Assembly (NCBI GenBank): GCA_934339005.1
Contig: CAKRHR010000056.1
Span: 1 to 16,678, forward strand
DNA: 16,678 bases
Direction of reading: 5' to 3'
Source of the DNA: an uncultured Catenibacillus sp.
Lineage (GTDB): Bacteria; Bacillota; Clostridia; Lachnospirales; Lachnospiraceae
The notes under the pieces were generated by a model, which saw only the letters and a list, made by a program, of their open reading frames with translations, made no database searches and was not told the origin of the DNA. The position numbers and the translations under genes were made by a program. Shown here in pieces: positions 1-5,021 of the stretch. The first letter of the stretch is position 1. Each line of letters begins with the position of its first letter.

Positions 1-2
1 AT

Positions 3-116
3 AAGTCCGAAACGTATAAGACATTGCAGGAAACAGAAAATGGATTATGGGCAGAATCGGCAGAATATATAGCTGATAGATATTATGAGGAAGAGGGTTC
101 TATTATATCAGCATAA
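3..116 (+). CDS. C-terminal end of an unidentified gene, cut by the left edge
   Basis: An open frame enters from the left edge and ends at TAA 114-116, giving the last 37 residues of a protein (KSETYKTLQE at the visible start, ending GSIISA). The fragment is rich in Glu and Tyr (for example ADRYYEEEG) and probably helical, with no motif that identifies a family. The same frame stays open beyond the TAA to a TGA at 216-218, so the stop could be a late nonsense change in a longer gene or simply the true end. I do not recognise the product. That it is a real gene end rests only on the open frame and its plausible composition, because too little is visible to judge. Confidence 0.4.
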   Translation, partial: KSETYKTLQETENGLWAESAEYIADRYYEEEGSIISA

Positions 117-300
117 GTAAATTCGAGTATGATGCTTTTTGATGGTGGCCCAATAGGTGAAGGAAATATTATTAATTTTTGTAAAGAAGCAACACCACAT
201 CCGTGTTGTGCTATATGAATTACACGATGAACAAGGCTAACGGAGTTACAAAATGCAATGTAGATATTTTTATGCTGATGTAGATTTAGAACAGAAAAAT
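117..300 (+). other. Region with short open frames, possibly a decayed gene
   Basis: No intact gene is visible. Directly after the stop at 114-116 the same frame continues to TGA 216-218, with ATG 129 opening a 29-residue frame that contains DGGPIGEGN and ends in HPCCAI. A second frame overlapping its end reads RVVLYELHDEQG before a stop. Two protein-like stretches in adjacent frames are what a frameshifted gene remnant would look like, but frames this short also arise by chance. ATG 129 has no good ribosome-binding site. Confidence 0.25.
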
Positions 301-330
301 GTATAAATCCTCCTGACTTACCACATACTA
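301..330 (+). promoter_or_regulatory. Predicted sigma-G promoter of spoVT
   Basis: GTATA at 301-305 and CATACTA at 324-330 are separated by exactly 18 bases. This matches the forespore sigma-G pattern as I recall it for Bacillus (GHATR, 18 bases, CATNHTA) at every defined position. spoVT is a known member of the sigma-G regulon, so position and target gene agree. Transcription should start near 336-338. Confidence 0.75.
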
Positions 331-348
331 TCCATATAGTCAGGAGGA
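308..348 (+). repeat. Perfect 11-base inverted repeat containing the spoVT ribosome-binding site
   Basis: TCCTCCTGACT (308-318) and AGTCAGGAGGA (338-348) are perfect reverse complements around a 19-base loop. The right arm holds the AGGAGG that serves the ATG at 357. The left arm lies in the spacer of the sigma-G promoter, so a transcript starting near 336-338 would lack it, while read-through RNA from upstream would carry both arms and hide the ribosome-binding site. It could also act as a DNA operator, for example for SpoVT itself. Confidence 0.7.
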
Positions 349-356
349 AACATTCA

Positions 357-905
357 ATGAAAGCGACAGGCATTGTACGAAGAATAGATGATTTAGGGCG
401 TGTTGTTGTGCCAAAAGAAATACGGCGGACACTGCACATCAGAGAAGGAGACCCGTTAGAAATCTTTACGGATCATGAGGGCGGCATCGTTTTAAGAAAA
501 TATTCGCCGATTGGTGAACTTAGTGGCTTTGCGAAACAGTACGCGGAGGCACTATCACAGACAAGCGGCTGCATCGTCAGCATTACGGACAGAGAACAGC
601 ACATCGCTGTGTCCGGGCAGGGACGCAAAGAACTTCAGAGCAAAGCTTTAAGTAAAGGCCTTGAAAAAATGATACACCAACGCACCTCAGGCTGCTTTAA
701 TACCGGTGATAAGCAGTTTGTAGCATTGACCCCGGATGAAGAAACCACCTTCAGCAGTCAGGTCATCGCACCTATTATCGCTGAGGGCGATGCCATCGGT
801 GCAGTTGTGATGACAACCAAGGATACACACATCCAGCTTGGCGAAGTAGAACGCAAACTCGCAGCCGCCGCAGCCGCATTTTTAGGGCGGCAGATGGAAC
901 AGTAA
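357..905 (+). CDS. spoVT: Stage V sporulation protein T (SpoVT), AbrB-type regulator
   Basis: SpoVT is a DNA-binding regulator that adjusts sigma-G-dependent genes in the developing forespore and affects spore coat, germination and resistance. The 182-residue product has the usual family length. Residues 1-52 form the AbrB-type swapped-hairpin DNA-binding domain (MKATGIVRRIDDLGRVVVPK, then EIRRTLHIREGD). Residues from about 55 to 178 are the GAF-like sensor domain, ending in the family's typical FLGRQMEQ. The start at 357 has AGGAGG at 343-347 region, about 9 bases upstream. The gene stands alone between a sigma-G promoter and a terminator at 1088-1140. The Ala-rich run near residues 168-174 lies in the last helix and looks normal for clostridial members. 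The identification is firm; the list of controlled genes is inferred from Bacillus. Confidence 0.95.
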   Translation: MKATGIVRRIDDLGRVVVPKEIRRTLHIREGDPLEIFTDHEGGIVLRKYSPIGELSGFAKQYAEALSQTSGCIVSITDREQHIAVSGQGRKELQSKALSKGLEKMIHQRTSGCFNTGDKQFVALTPDEETTFSSQVIAPIIAEGDAIGAVVMTTKDTHIQLGEVERKLAAAAAAFLGRQMEQ

Positions 906-1087
906 AAACTGTGAAAATGGGCAAAGACAAAGCAAACGAATAGAAAGCGAGTAACAACGTAAGTATAAAACAAATATCAAAACACAAAGCAGATACCAAA
1001 ATACGAACAAATAAATATGATAACAAATACACAAAACGAATAGAAAACAATACAAAAATCAAGTAAAAATAATAAATACAAAAATAA
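906..1087 (+). other. A-rich, T-poor non-coding tail between spoVT and its terminator
   Basis: This 180-base stretch has no gene or hairpin and is strikingly A-rich and T-poor on the plus strand. AAACGAATAGAAA occurs twice, at 934-946 and 1034-1046, exactly 100 bases apart. Because the terminator lies beyond it, the spoVT transcript probably carries this as a long, unstructured 3' tail. It could be a decayed, A-enriched spacer or an RNA with its own role. Open frames on the opposite strand here are low-complexity runs rich in Phe, Leu and Tyr and do not look like genes. Confidence 0.5.
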
Positions 1088-1140
1088 ATGCACCGTACCC
1101 CACATGTCACAAAGACATGGATACGGTGTATTTGTTTTTT
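1088..1140 (+). terminator. Intrinsic terminator after spoVT
   Basis: ATGCACCGTA (1088-1097) pairs with TACGGTGTAT (1122-1131) with one G-U pair. An inner stem CATGTC (1103-1108)/GACATG (1114-1119) closes a five-base loop. A T-rich tail follows at 1129-1141. Confidence 0.8.
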
Positions 1141-1154
1141 ATAATTCTCCCATC

Positions 1155-1183
1155 TTTACAAAACCCAATATATACGCTAAAAT
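1155..1183 (+). promoter_or_regulatory. Predicted housekeeping promoter of ddl
   Basis: TTTACA (1155-1160) and TAAAAT (1178-1183) lie 17 bases apart, each one base from the sigma-A consensus. The expected start near 1190 would give a leader of about 90 bases before the ddl ATG. Confidence 0.6.
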
Positions 1184-1211
1184 AAAGAATTGAACCAAAA
1201 AACAGGAGGGT

Positions 1212-1259
1212 ATGTCTGAGAAAATAAAGTGGGCGTATTTATCCGGGAAATTAACTTGA
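1212..1259 (+). CDS. Possible 15-residue leader peptide upstream of ddl
   Basis: ATG 1212 opens a 15-codon frame (MSEKIKWAYLSGKLT) ending at TGA 1257-1259, 21 bases before the ddl start. AGGAGG (1204-1209) precedes it and is stronger than the ribosome-binding site of ddl itself, but only two bases separate it from the ATG, which is shorter than usual. The frame lies inside the predicted ddl transcript. It may be a translated upstream frame that affects ddl expression, or the ribosome-binding site may be a remnant. No family is recognised. Confidence 0.25.
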   Translation: MSEKIKWAYLSGKLT

Positions 1260-1280
1260 TTAAAATGAGGAAATAAAATA

Positions 1281-2342
1281 ATGAAAGCAGAAAAATTAAC
1301 CGTAGCGGTCATTTTTGGCGGCCGTTCATCTGAGCATGAAGTATCCTGTACTTCTGTCCAGACAATTATTAAAAACTTAGATACAGAAAAATACATTCCG
1401 GTCTTGATAGGTATTACAAAAGAAGGTCACTGGCTGTATGTTGGCTCAGTGGATGAGATTGTTTCAGGCGAATGGCGTAAGAGCAAGACAGAAGCTATTA
1501 TTTCACCGGATGCCCAGGAAAAATGCATGATTTTATTTGATGAAGACGGTATGCGCAAAGTGCCAGTGGATGTGATTTTCCCTGTGCTGCACGGTATGTA
1601 TGGCGAAGACGGTACCATCCAGGGCTTATTTGAGATGGCAAAGATTCCATATGTTGGCTGTGGTGTGCTTGCTTCTGCAGTATCTATGGATAAAGCTTAT
1701 ACAAAGATGATTGTAGACCATTTGAAAGTGCGTCAGGCAGATTACGTAGTAATTAATCACATGGATATGGCTGATATGAAAGCATGTGTTGCCAAAGTTG
1801 AAGCAAAGCTTAACTATCCTGTATTTGTAAAGCCTTCTAAGGCAGGTTCTTCCTGCGGTGTCAGCAAAGCTAACGATGCAAAAGAGTTGGAGAATGCCTT
1901 AAATCTTGCAATTCAGCATGATCTGCGTATCGTTGTTGAAGAAACAATTGTCGGACGTGAGATCGAGTGCGCAGTACTTGGCGGTTATGTACCGGAAGCT
2001 TCCAATGTCGGTGAAGTTGTGGCTGCAGAAACTTTCTATACTTATGATGCCAAATACAATAACCCTGACTCAAAGACAGATCTTCATCCGGTATTTCCTG
2101 AAGGCAAGATGGAGGAAGTGCGCAAAGCTGCTATTGAAATCTTTAAAGCAGTGGATGGCTATGGCCTTTCCCGTGTGGATTTCTTCCTTGAAAAAGATAC
2201 AAACGAAGTTGTATTTAACGAAATCAATACACTTCCGGGCTTTACATCTATCAGTATGTTTCCGATGCTCTGGAAGGATAAAGGCGTGTCTGTCAGCGAA
2301 CAGATTGACCGACTGATTGCACTTGCTTTTGAACGCAAATAA
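1281..2342 (+). CDS. ddl: D-alanine--D-alanine ligase
   Basis: This cytoplasmic ATP-grasp enzyme joins two D-alanines using ATP, making the dipeptide that ends the peptidoglycan stem peptide. At 353 residues it is a normal full-length Ddl. Visible signatures are GRSSEHEVS (residues 14-22), HGMYGEDGTIQ (104-114), the ATP-binding KPSKAGSSCGVSK (184-196) and the metal-binding EINTLPGFT (324-332). The omega-loop segment TFYTYDAKY (251-259) carries the Tyr typical of D-Ala-D-Ala specificity and differs from the corresponding segment of VanA-type D-Ala-D-Lac ligases. The ATG at 1281 has only a modest site (TGAGG at 1266-1270). A DUF1934 gene starts 15 bases downstream, probably in the same transcript, from the promoter at 1155-1183. 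Nothing suggests a resistance ligase. Confidence 0.95.
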   Translation: MKAEKLTVAVIFGGRSSEHEVSCTSVQTIIKNLDTEKYIPVLIGITKEGHWLYVGSVDEIVSGEWRKSKTEAIISPDAQEKCMILFDEDGMRKVPVDVIFPVLHGMYGEDGTIQGLFEMAKIPYVGCGVLASAVSMDKAYTKMIVDHLKVRQADYVVINHMDMADMKACVAKVEAKLNYPVFVKPSKAGSSCGVSKANDAKELENALNLAIQHDLRIVVEETIVGREIECAVLGGYVPEASNVGEVVAAETFYTYDAKYNNPDSKTDLHPVFPEGKMEEVRKAAIEIFKAVDGYGLSRVDFFLEKDTNEVVFNEINTLPGFTSISMFPMLWKDKGVSVSEQIDRLIALAFERK

Positions 2343-2357
2343 AAAGGTGGTATTTTT

Positions 2358-2798
2358 GTGACAAAAGATGTATTATTAAAAATTTCCGGGCTTCACGCAG
2401 ATGTAGACAGTGATGAACCGGTGGAGCTGATTACGGCTGCGGATTATTTTATGAAAAATGATAAGCATTACATCGTATATACAGAGCCTGCTGCAGAAGG
2501 TATGGAGGAAGTCAAAAATACAATTAAGATTTCAAAGAACCGTATCGATGTGATTAAACATGGTGGACAGGATACGCATATGGTTTTTGAACCTTACAAG
2601 AAAAATGTAAGCTGCTACAATACACCGGTTGGTAATCTTGTGATTGGCGTGCATACGTTAAATATCGAGTTAGACGAACAGGAACACAGCATTGCGGCAA
2701 AGATTGACTATGCTCTTGAAATTAATGACCAGCACATATCTGACTGTGCGATTTCCATGGATATCCAATCGAAATCCCATGCACAACTAAAACTGTGA
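2358..2798 (+). CDS. DUF1934 (YwiB-like) beta-barrel protein
   Basis: The 146-residue product resembles the DUF1934/YwiB family of small, soluble, lipocalin-like beta-barrel proteins of Firmicutes, whose role is not well defined. No signal peptide or membrane segment is visible. The sequence alternates short strands, such as HYIVYTEP (from residue 37) and LVIGVHTLNIEL in the second half, as expected for a barrel. The start is GTG 2358 behind AAAGGTGG (2343-2350). It follows ddl by 15 bases and is closed by a tandem terminator, so ddl and this gene probably form a two-gene operon. The family call is from recalled pattern and length. A cell-envelope role is only suggested by the neighbour. Confidence 0.75.
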   Translation: MTKDVLLKISGLHADVDSDEPVELITAADYFMKNDKHYIVYTEPAAEGMEEVKNTIKISKNRIDVIKHGGQDTHMVFEPYKKNVSCYNTPVGNLVIGVHTLNIELDEQEHSIAAKIDYALEINDQHISDCAISMDIQSKSHAQLKL

Positions 2799-2820
2799 AT
2801 ACAGTTATAATTTCAAAGAT

Positions 2821-2884
2821 GGCACCTTAGAGATTAAATATATTTCTAAGGTGCCTGTCTATTTGAAATAACAGGCATATTTTT
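2821..2884 (+). terminator. Tandem overlapping terminator hairpins after the ddl operon
   Basis: GGCACCTTAGA (2821-2831) pairs perfectly with TCTAAGGTGCC (2845-2855). A second hairpin, TGCCTGT (2852-2858) with ACAGGCA (2871-2877), uses the last four bases of the first and is followed by a T run (2880-2884). The two cannot both form fully. The second has the better tail. Confidence 0.7.
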
Positions 2885-3050
2885 AAAATGGTTGTCAGCT
2901 GGCTAAAGTGTCAGATACATTTCTAAGCTGTCAGAGCAATTGAAAAGTCAGACAGTTTTCTGAAAATAACCCTTCAGGCACAAAGTTTAATAAAAAATAT
3001 CAAAAAATTAACGATAAGTGATAAAAAAATACCCCCACACAGGCGAAGTG
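2885..3050 (+). other. Non-coding stretch with spaced GTCAG repeats
   Basis: There is no gene in this part of the 390-base gap. GTCAG occurs four times on the plus strand at 2894-2898, 2910-2914, 2930-2934 and 2947-2951, with start-to-start spacing of 16, 20 and 17 bases. Two copies have longer similarity, CTAAAGTGTCAGA and CTAAGCTGTCAGA. The rest, up to the promoter, is A/T-rich. The repeats lie about 100-160 bases upstream of the -10 box, so a protein-binding role is possible but unproven. Confidence 0.35.
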
Positions 3051-3059
3051 TGCTATAAT
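3051..3059 (+). promoter_or_regulatory. Extended -10 promoter of the cytidylate kinase-like gene
   Basis: TGC followed by a perfect TATAAT (3054-3059) forms an extended -10 element. The -35 position (about 3031-3036, ACCCCC) does not match consensus. CACAC (3036-3040) and GTGTG (3048-3052) form an inverted repeat across the promoter. Transcription should start near 3066, giving a leader of about 120 bases. Confidence 0.6.
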
Positions 3060-3065
3060 AGACCT

Positions 3066-3142
3066 ACGATATCAGAACACAAAACAAGACATCTTATTGT
3101 CTAGGAAAGAATAGTGTTTTGGCTGTGTGAATCTGACATCGT
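3066..3142 (+). ncRNA. Predicted structured 5' leader of the cytidylate kinase-like gene
   Basis: From the predicted transcription start, ACGATaTCAGAACACA (3066-3081) pairs with TGTGTgaaTCTGAcATCGT (3124-3142): 15 base pairs, one A/C mismatch and one three-base bulge. Inside lies a small hairpin, AGACA (3087-3091)/TGTCT (3098-3102), and an unpaired purine-rich segment. Downstream is a perfect palindrome, GCCGATATCGGC (3156-3167), 22 bases before the gene, whose GATATCG could instead pair with CGATATC at 3067-3073. I cannot match it to a known riboswitch class. Confidence 0.45.
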
Positions 3143-3188
3143 CAAATTATGAATGGCCGATATCGGCAATGGAGTGGAGGTATAAGTT

Positions 3189-3812
3189 ATGGCAGGAAAT
3201 CTGATAGTGGCTATTAACAGACAGTATGGTAGTGGTGGTAAAGAAGTAGGACAGAAAGTTGCAGATGCACTTGGGATTAAATTGTATGACAAAGAGATTA
3301 CAGAACTTGCAGCTAAAAAGAGTGGTATCCGAAAAGATTATTTTGACAAAGCGGATGAGAAACCGACAGACAGTTTCCTGTATGCACTGGCGATGAATAC
3401 ATTTTCTTTAAATAATACGATGAATCCGTTGGATAACACGTTGTCAAATGACCGCCTGTTTAATCTTCAGGCAGACGTCATCAGCGACCTTGCAAAGGAA
3501 GAATCATTTGTTTTAATCGGCAGATGTGGCGAATATATTCTCCGTGATGAGCCAAACTGCATCAGTGTTTATGTGTGCGCACCTCTTGAAAAGCGGGTAG
3601 AGCGTATTATGCGTCTGTATCATCTTTCTGAGAAAGAAGCATTAAAGCAGATTAATTCGGTAGATAAGAAGCGTGAAAGCTATTATGGCTATTACGCAGG
3701 CAAGAGCTGGGGCGCATGTTCAAGCTACAATTTATGCATTGACACAAGCTGCCTTGGCACAGATAAAGCAGCTCAGTTGATTATGGATTATATCAATTTA
3801 CGCAAGATTTGA
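3189..3812 (+). CDS. Cytidylate kinase-like family protein
   Basis: The 207-residue product fits the Cytidylate_kin2 family (PF13189 as I recall it), P-loop phosphotransferases related to CMP kinase and common in Clostridia. Near the N-terminus INRQYGSGGKEVG (residues 9-21) holds the modified glycine-rich loop typical of this family, in place of the classical GxxGxGKS/T. VLIGRCGEYIL in the middle and a basic EKRVERIMR segment resemble the nucleotide-binding and lid regions of CMP kinases. The substrate is unknown, and a true housekeeping cmk would be a longer, different branch. The start at 3189 has GGAGG at 3175-3180, nine to ten bases upstream. The gene has its own promoter and folded leader and is not obviously in an operon with fba. 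Confidence 0.85.
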   Translation: MAGNLIVAINRQYGSGGKEVGQKVADALGIKLYDKEITELAAKKSGIRKDYFDKADEKPTDSFLYALAMNTFSLNNTMNPLDNTLSNDRLFNLQADVISDLAKEESFVLIGRCGEYILRDEPNCISVYVCAPLEKRVERIMRLYHLSEKEALKQINSVDKKRESYYGYYAGKSWGACSSYNLCIDTSCLGTDKAAQLIMDYINLRKI

Positions 3813-3833
3813 GAAATTTTTAACAATTAAGGT

Positions 3834-3861
3834 TTGATTTTTTCGATAAATGCGTTATAAT
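3834..3861 (+). promoter_or_regulatory. Predicted strong promoter of fba
   Basis: TTGATT (3834-3839) and a perfect TATAAT (3856-3861) are separated by 16 bases. The leader, from about 3868, contains a small bulged hairpin AGGAATGC (3872-3879)/GCATCCT (3897-3903). Confidence 0.7.
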
Positions 3862-3955
3862 GATACACGACAGGAATGCAGGAATATTTTGTGACGGCAT
3901 CCTAGCGTACTTTACAAGTATATGAAGTGAAAGTCAAAAAATGGAGGAAGAAAAT

Positions 3956-4819
3956 ATGTTAGTATCAGCAAAAGACATGTTGACAAAAGCAAAAGCAGGT
4001 CATTATGCAGTTGGACAGTTTAATATCAACAACCTTGAATGGACAAAATCTATTCTTTTAACAGCTCAGGAATTAAATTCCCCTGTTATCTTAGGTGTGT
4101 CTGAAGGTGCAGGCAAATACATGACAGGTTACAAAACTGTTGTAGGTATGGTTAATGGTATGATGGAAGAACTTGGAATTACAGTTCCTGTAGCACTTCA
4201 CCTTGACCATGGTTCATACGAAGGCTGCTTCAAATGTATCGAAGCTGGTTTCTCATCAATCATGTTCGATGGTTCACATTACCCAATCGAAGAAAACGTT
4301 GCAAAGACAAAAGAACTCGTAAAAATCTGTGCAGAAAAAGGTATGTCCCTTGAAGCAGAAGTTGGTTCTATCGGCGGCGAGGAAGACGGCGTTGTTGGTA
4401 TGGGCGAATGCGCAGATCCTCAGGAATGCAAAGCTATCGCAGACCTTGGTGTAACAATGCTTGCAGCAGGTATCGGTAACATTCATGGTAAATATCCAGC
4501 AAACTGGCAGGGATTAAGCTTTGAAACTCTGGATGCTATTCAGGCATTAACAGGTGATATGCCTCTCGTACTTCACGGTGGTACAGGTATTCCTGCAGAT
4601 ATGATTAAGAAAGCTATCAGCCTTGGCGTTGCTAAGATTAACGTAAACACAGAATGCCAGATCGCATTTGCTGAAGCAACACGTAAATATATCGAAGCTG
4701 GTAAAGACCTTGAAGGTAAAGGTTTTGACCCTCGTAAATTACTTGCACCAGGTGCAGAAGCTATCAAACAGACAGTTAAAGAAAAGATGGAACTTTTCGG
4801 TTCTGTAGGTAAAGCTTGA
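3956..4819 (+). CDS. fba: Class II fructose-1,6-bisphosphate aldolase
   Basis: This zinc-dependent glycolytic enzyme splits fructose-1,6-bisphosphate into glyceraldehyde-3-phosphate and dihydroxyacetone phosphate, and works in reverse in gluconeogenesis. The 287-residue product has normal family length. LHLDHG (residues 81-86) gives the catalytic Asp84 and zinc ligand His85. GNIHGKYP carries His177 and LVLHGGTGIP carries His207, the other likely zinc ligands. EAEVGSIGG (133-141) and KINVNTE (227-233) are family signatures. I chose ATG 3956 over the in-frame ATG 3941 because GGAGGAA (3943-3949) lies seven bases upstream of it, overlaps the earlier ATG, and because family members begin MLVSAK. 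It has its own strong promoter and A/T-ending, highly biased codons typical of an abundant protein. Confidence 0.95.
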   Translation: MLVSAKDMLTKAKAGHYAVGQFNINNLEWTKSILLTAQELNSPVILGVSEGAGKYMTGYKTVVGMVNGMMEELGITVPVALHLDHGSYEGCFKCIEAGFSSIMFDGSHYPIEENVAKTKELVKICAEKGMSLEAEVGSIGGEEDGVVGMGECADPQECKAIADLGVTMLAAGIGNIHGKYPANWQGLSFETLDAIQALTGDMPLVLHGGTGIPADMIKKAISLGVAKINVNTECQIAFAEATRKYIEAGKDLEGKGFDPRKLLAPGAEAIKQTVKEKMELFGSVGKA

Positions 4820-4904
4820 TTCGACGGAATCTAAAATGAGGATATATCGTATCGGCATCAAGTCGAATATGATGTATTTACAAATGAAAAATCAATGATT
4901 GATG

Positions 4905-4926
4905 ATTAACTGTATTTTCAGTTAAT
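4905..4926 (+). terminator. Hairpin downstream of fba, possible weak terminator
   Basis: ATTAACTG (4905-4912) pairs with CAGTTAAT (4919-4926) around a six-base loop. No proper T tract follows, so it may stabilise the 3' end of the fba message more than stop transcription. A distant seven-base pair, ATTCGAC (4819-4825)/GTCGAAT (4862-4868), lies just before it. Confidence 0.4.
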
Positions 4927-4949
4927 GATTGGTCAGATCAATAAAACAA

Positions 4950-5006
4950 ACAAATAGAGCCCTATCTGCGAAGCTACGATGCACAGCGGTATAGGGCTTC
5001 ATTTGT
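4950..5006 (+). terminator. Long hairpin between fba and the membrane-protein gene
   Basis: ACAAAT-AG-AGCCCTAT (4950-4965) pairs with ATAGGGCT-TC-ATTTGT (4991-5006), broken only by one A/C mismatch and one G-U pair, around a 25-base loop. It ends 15 bases before the next ATG and just before its ribosome-binding site. On the plus strand the T-rich tail is poor, so it is either a leaky terminator or an attenuator-like leader for the downstream operon. On the minus strand the tail is T-rich. Confidence 0.5.
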
Positions 5007-5021
5007 AAAGGGAGGAAGAAA

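Noticed and set aside
858..885. Short GCC/GCA repeat coding for an Ala run in spoVT
   Set aside because: It lies in the last helix of the sensor domain, where clostridial SpoVT proteins are commonly Ala-rich.
775..1110. Minus-strand open frame of 111 codons covering the end of spoVT and the A-rich tail
   Set aside because: Its product is a low-complexity run of Phe, Tyr, Leu and Ser produced by the A-rich opposite strand, with no good start site.
1906..2316. Second plus-strand frame of 136 codons inside ddl
   Set aside because: It is a shadow of the ddl frame, which has clear ATP-grasp motifs and normal codon use.
1281..2342. A vancomycin-resistance-type ligase
   Set aside because: The omega loop has the Tyr-containing TFYTYDAKY pattern of D-Ala-D-Ala ligases, and no vanH or vanX genes are nearby.
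3149..3217. Short frame starting at ATG 3149 before the kinase-like gene
   Set aside because: It lacks a ribosome-binding site, overlaps the palindrome and runs into the real gene in another frame.
3941..3955. Upstream ATG giving aldolase five extra residues (MEEEN)
   Set aside because: The ATG overlaps the ribosome-binding site GGAGGAA that is correctly spaced for ATG 3956, and family members start MLVSAK.
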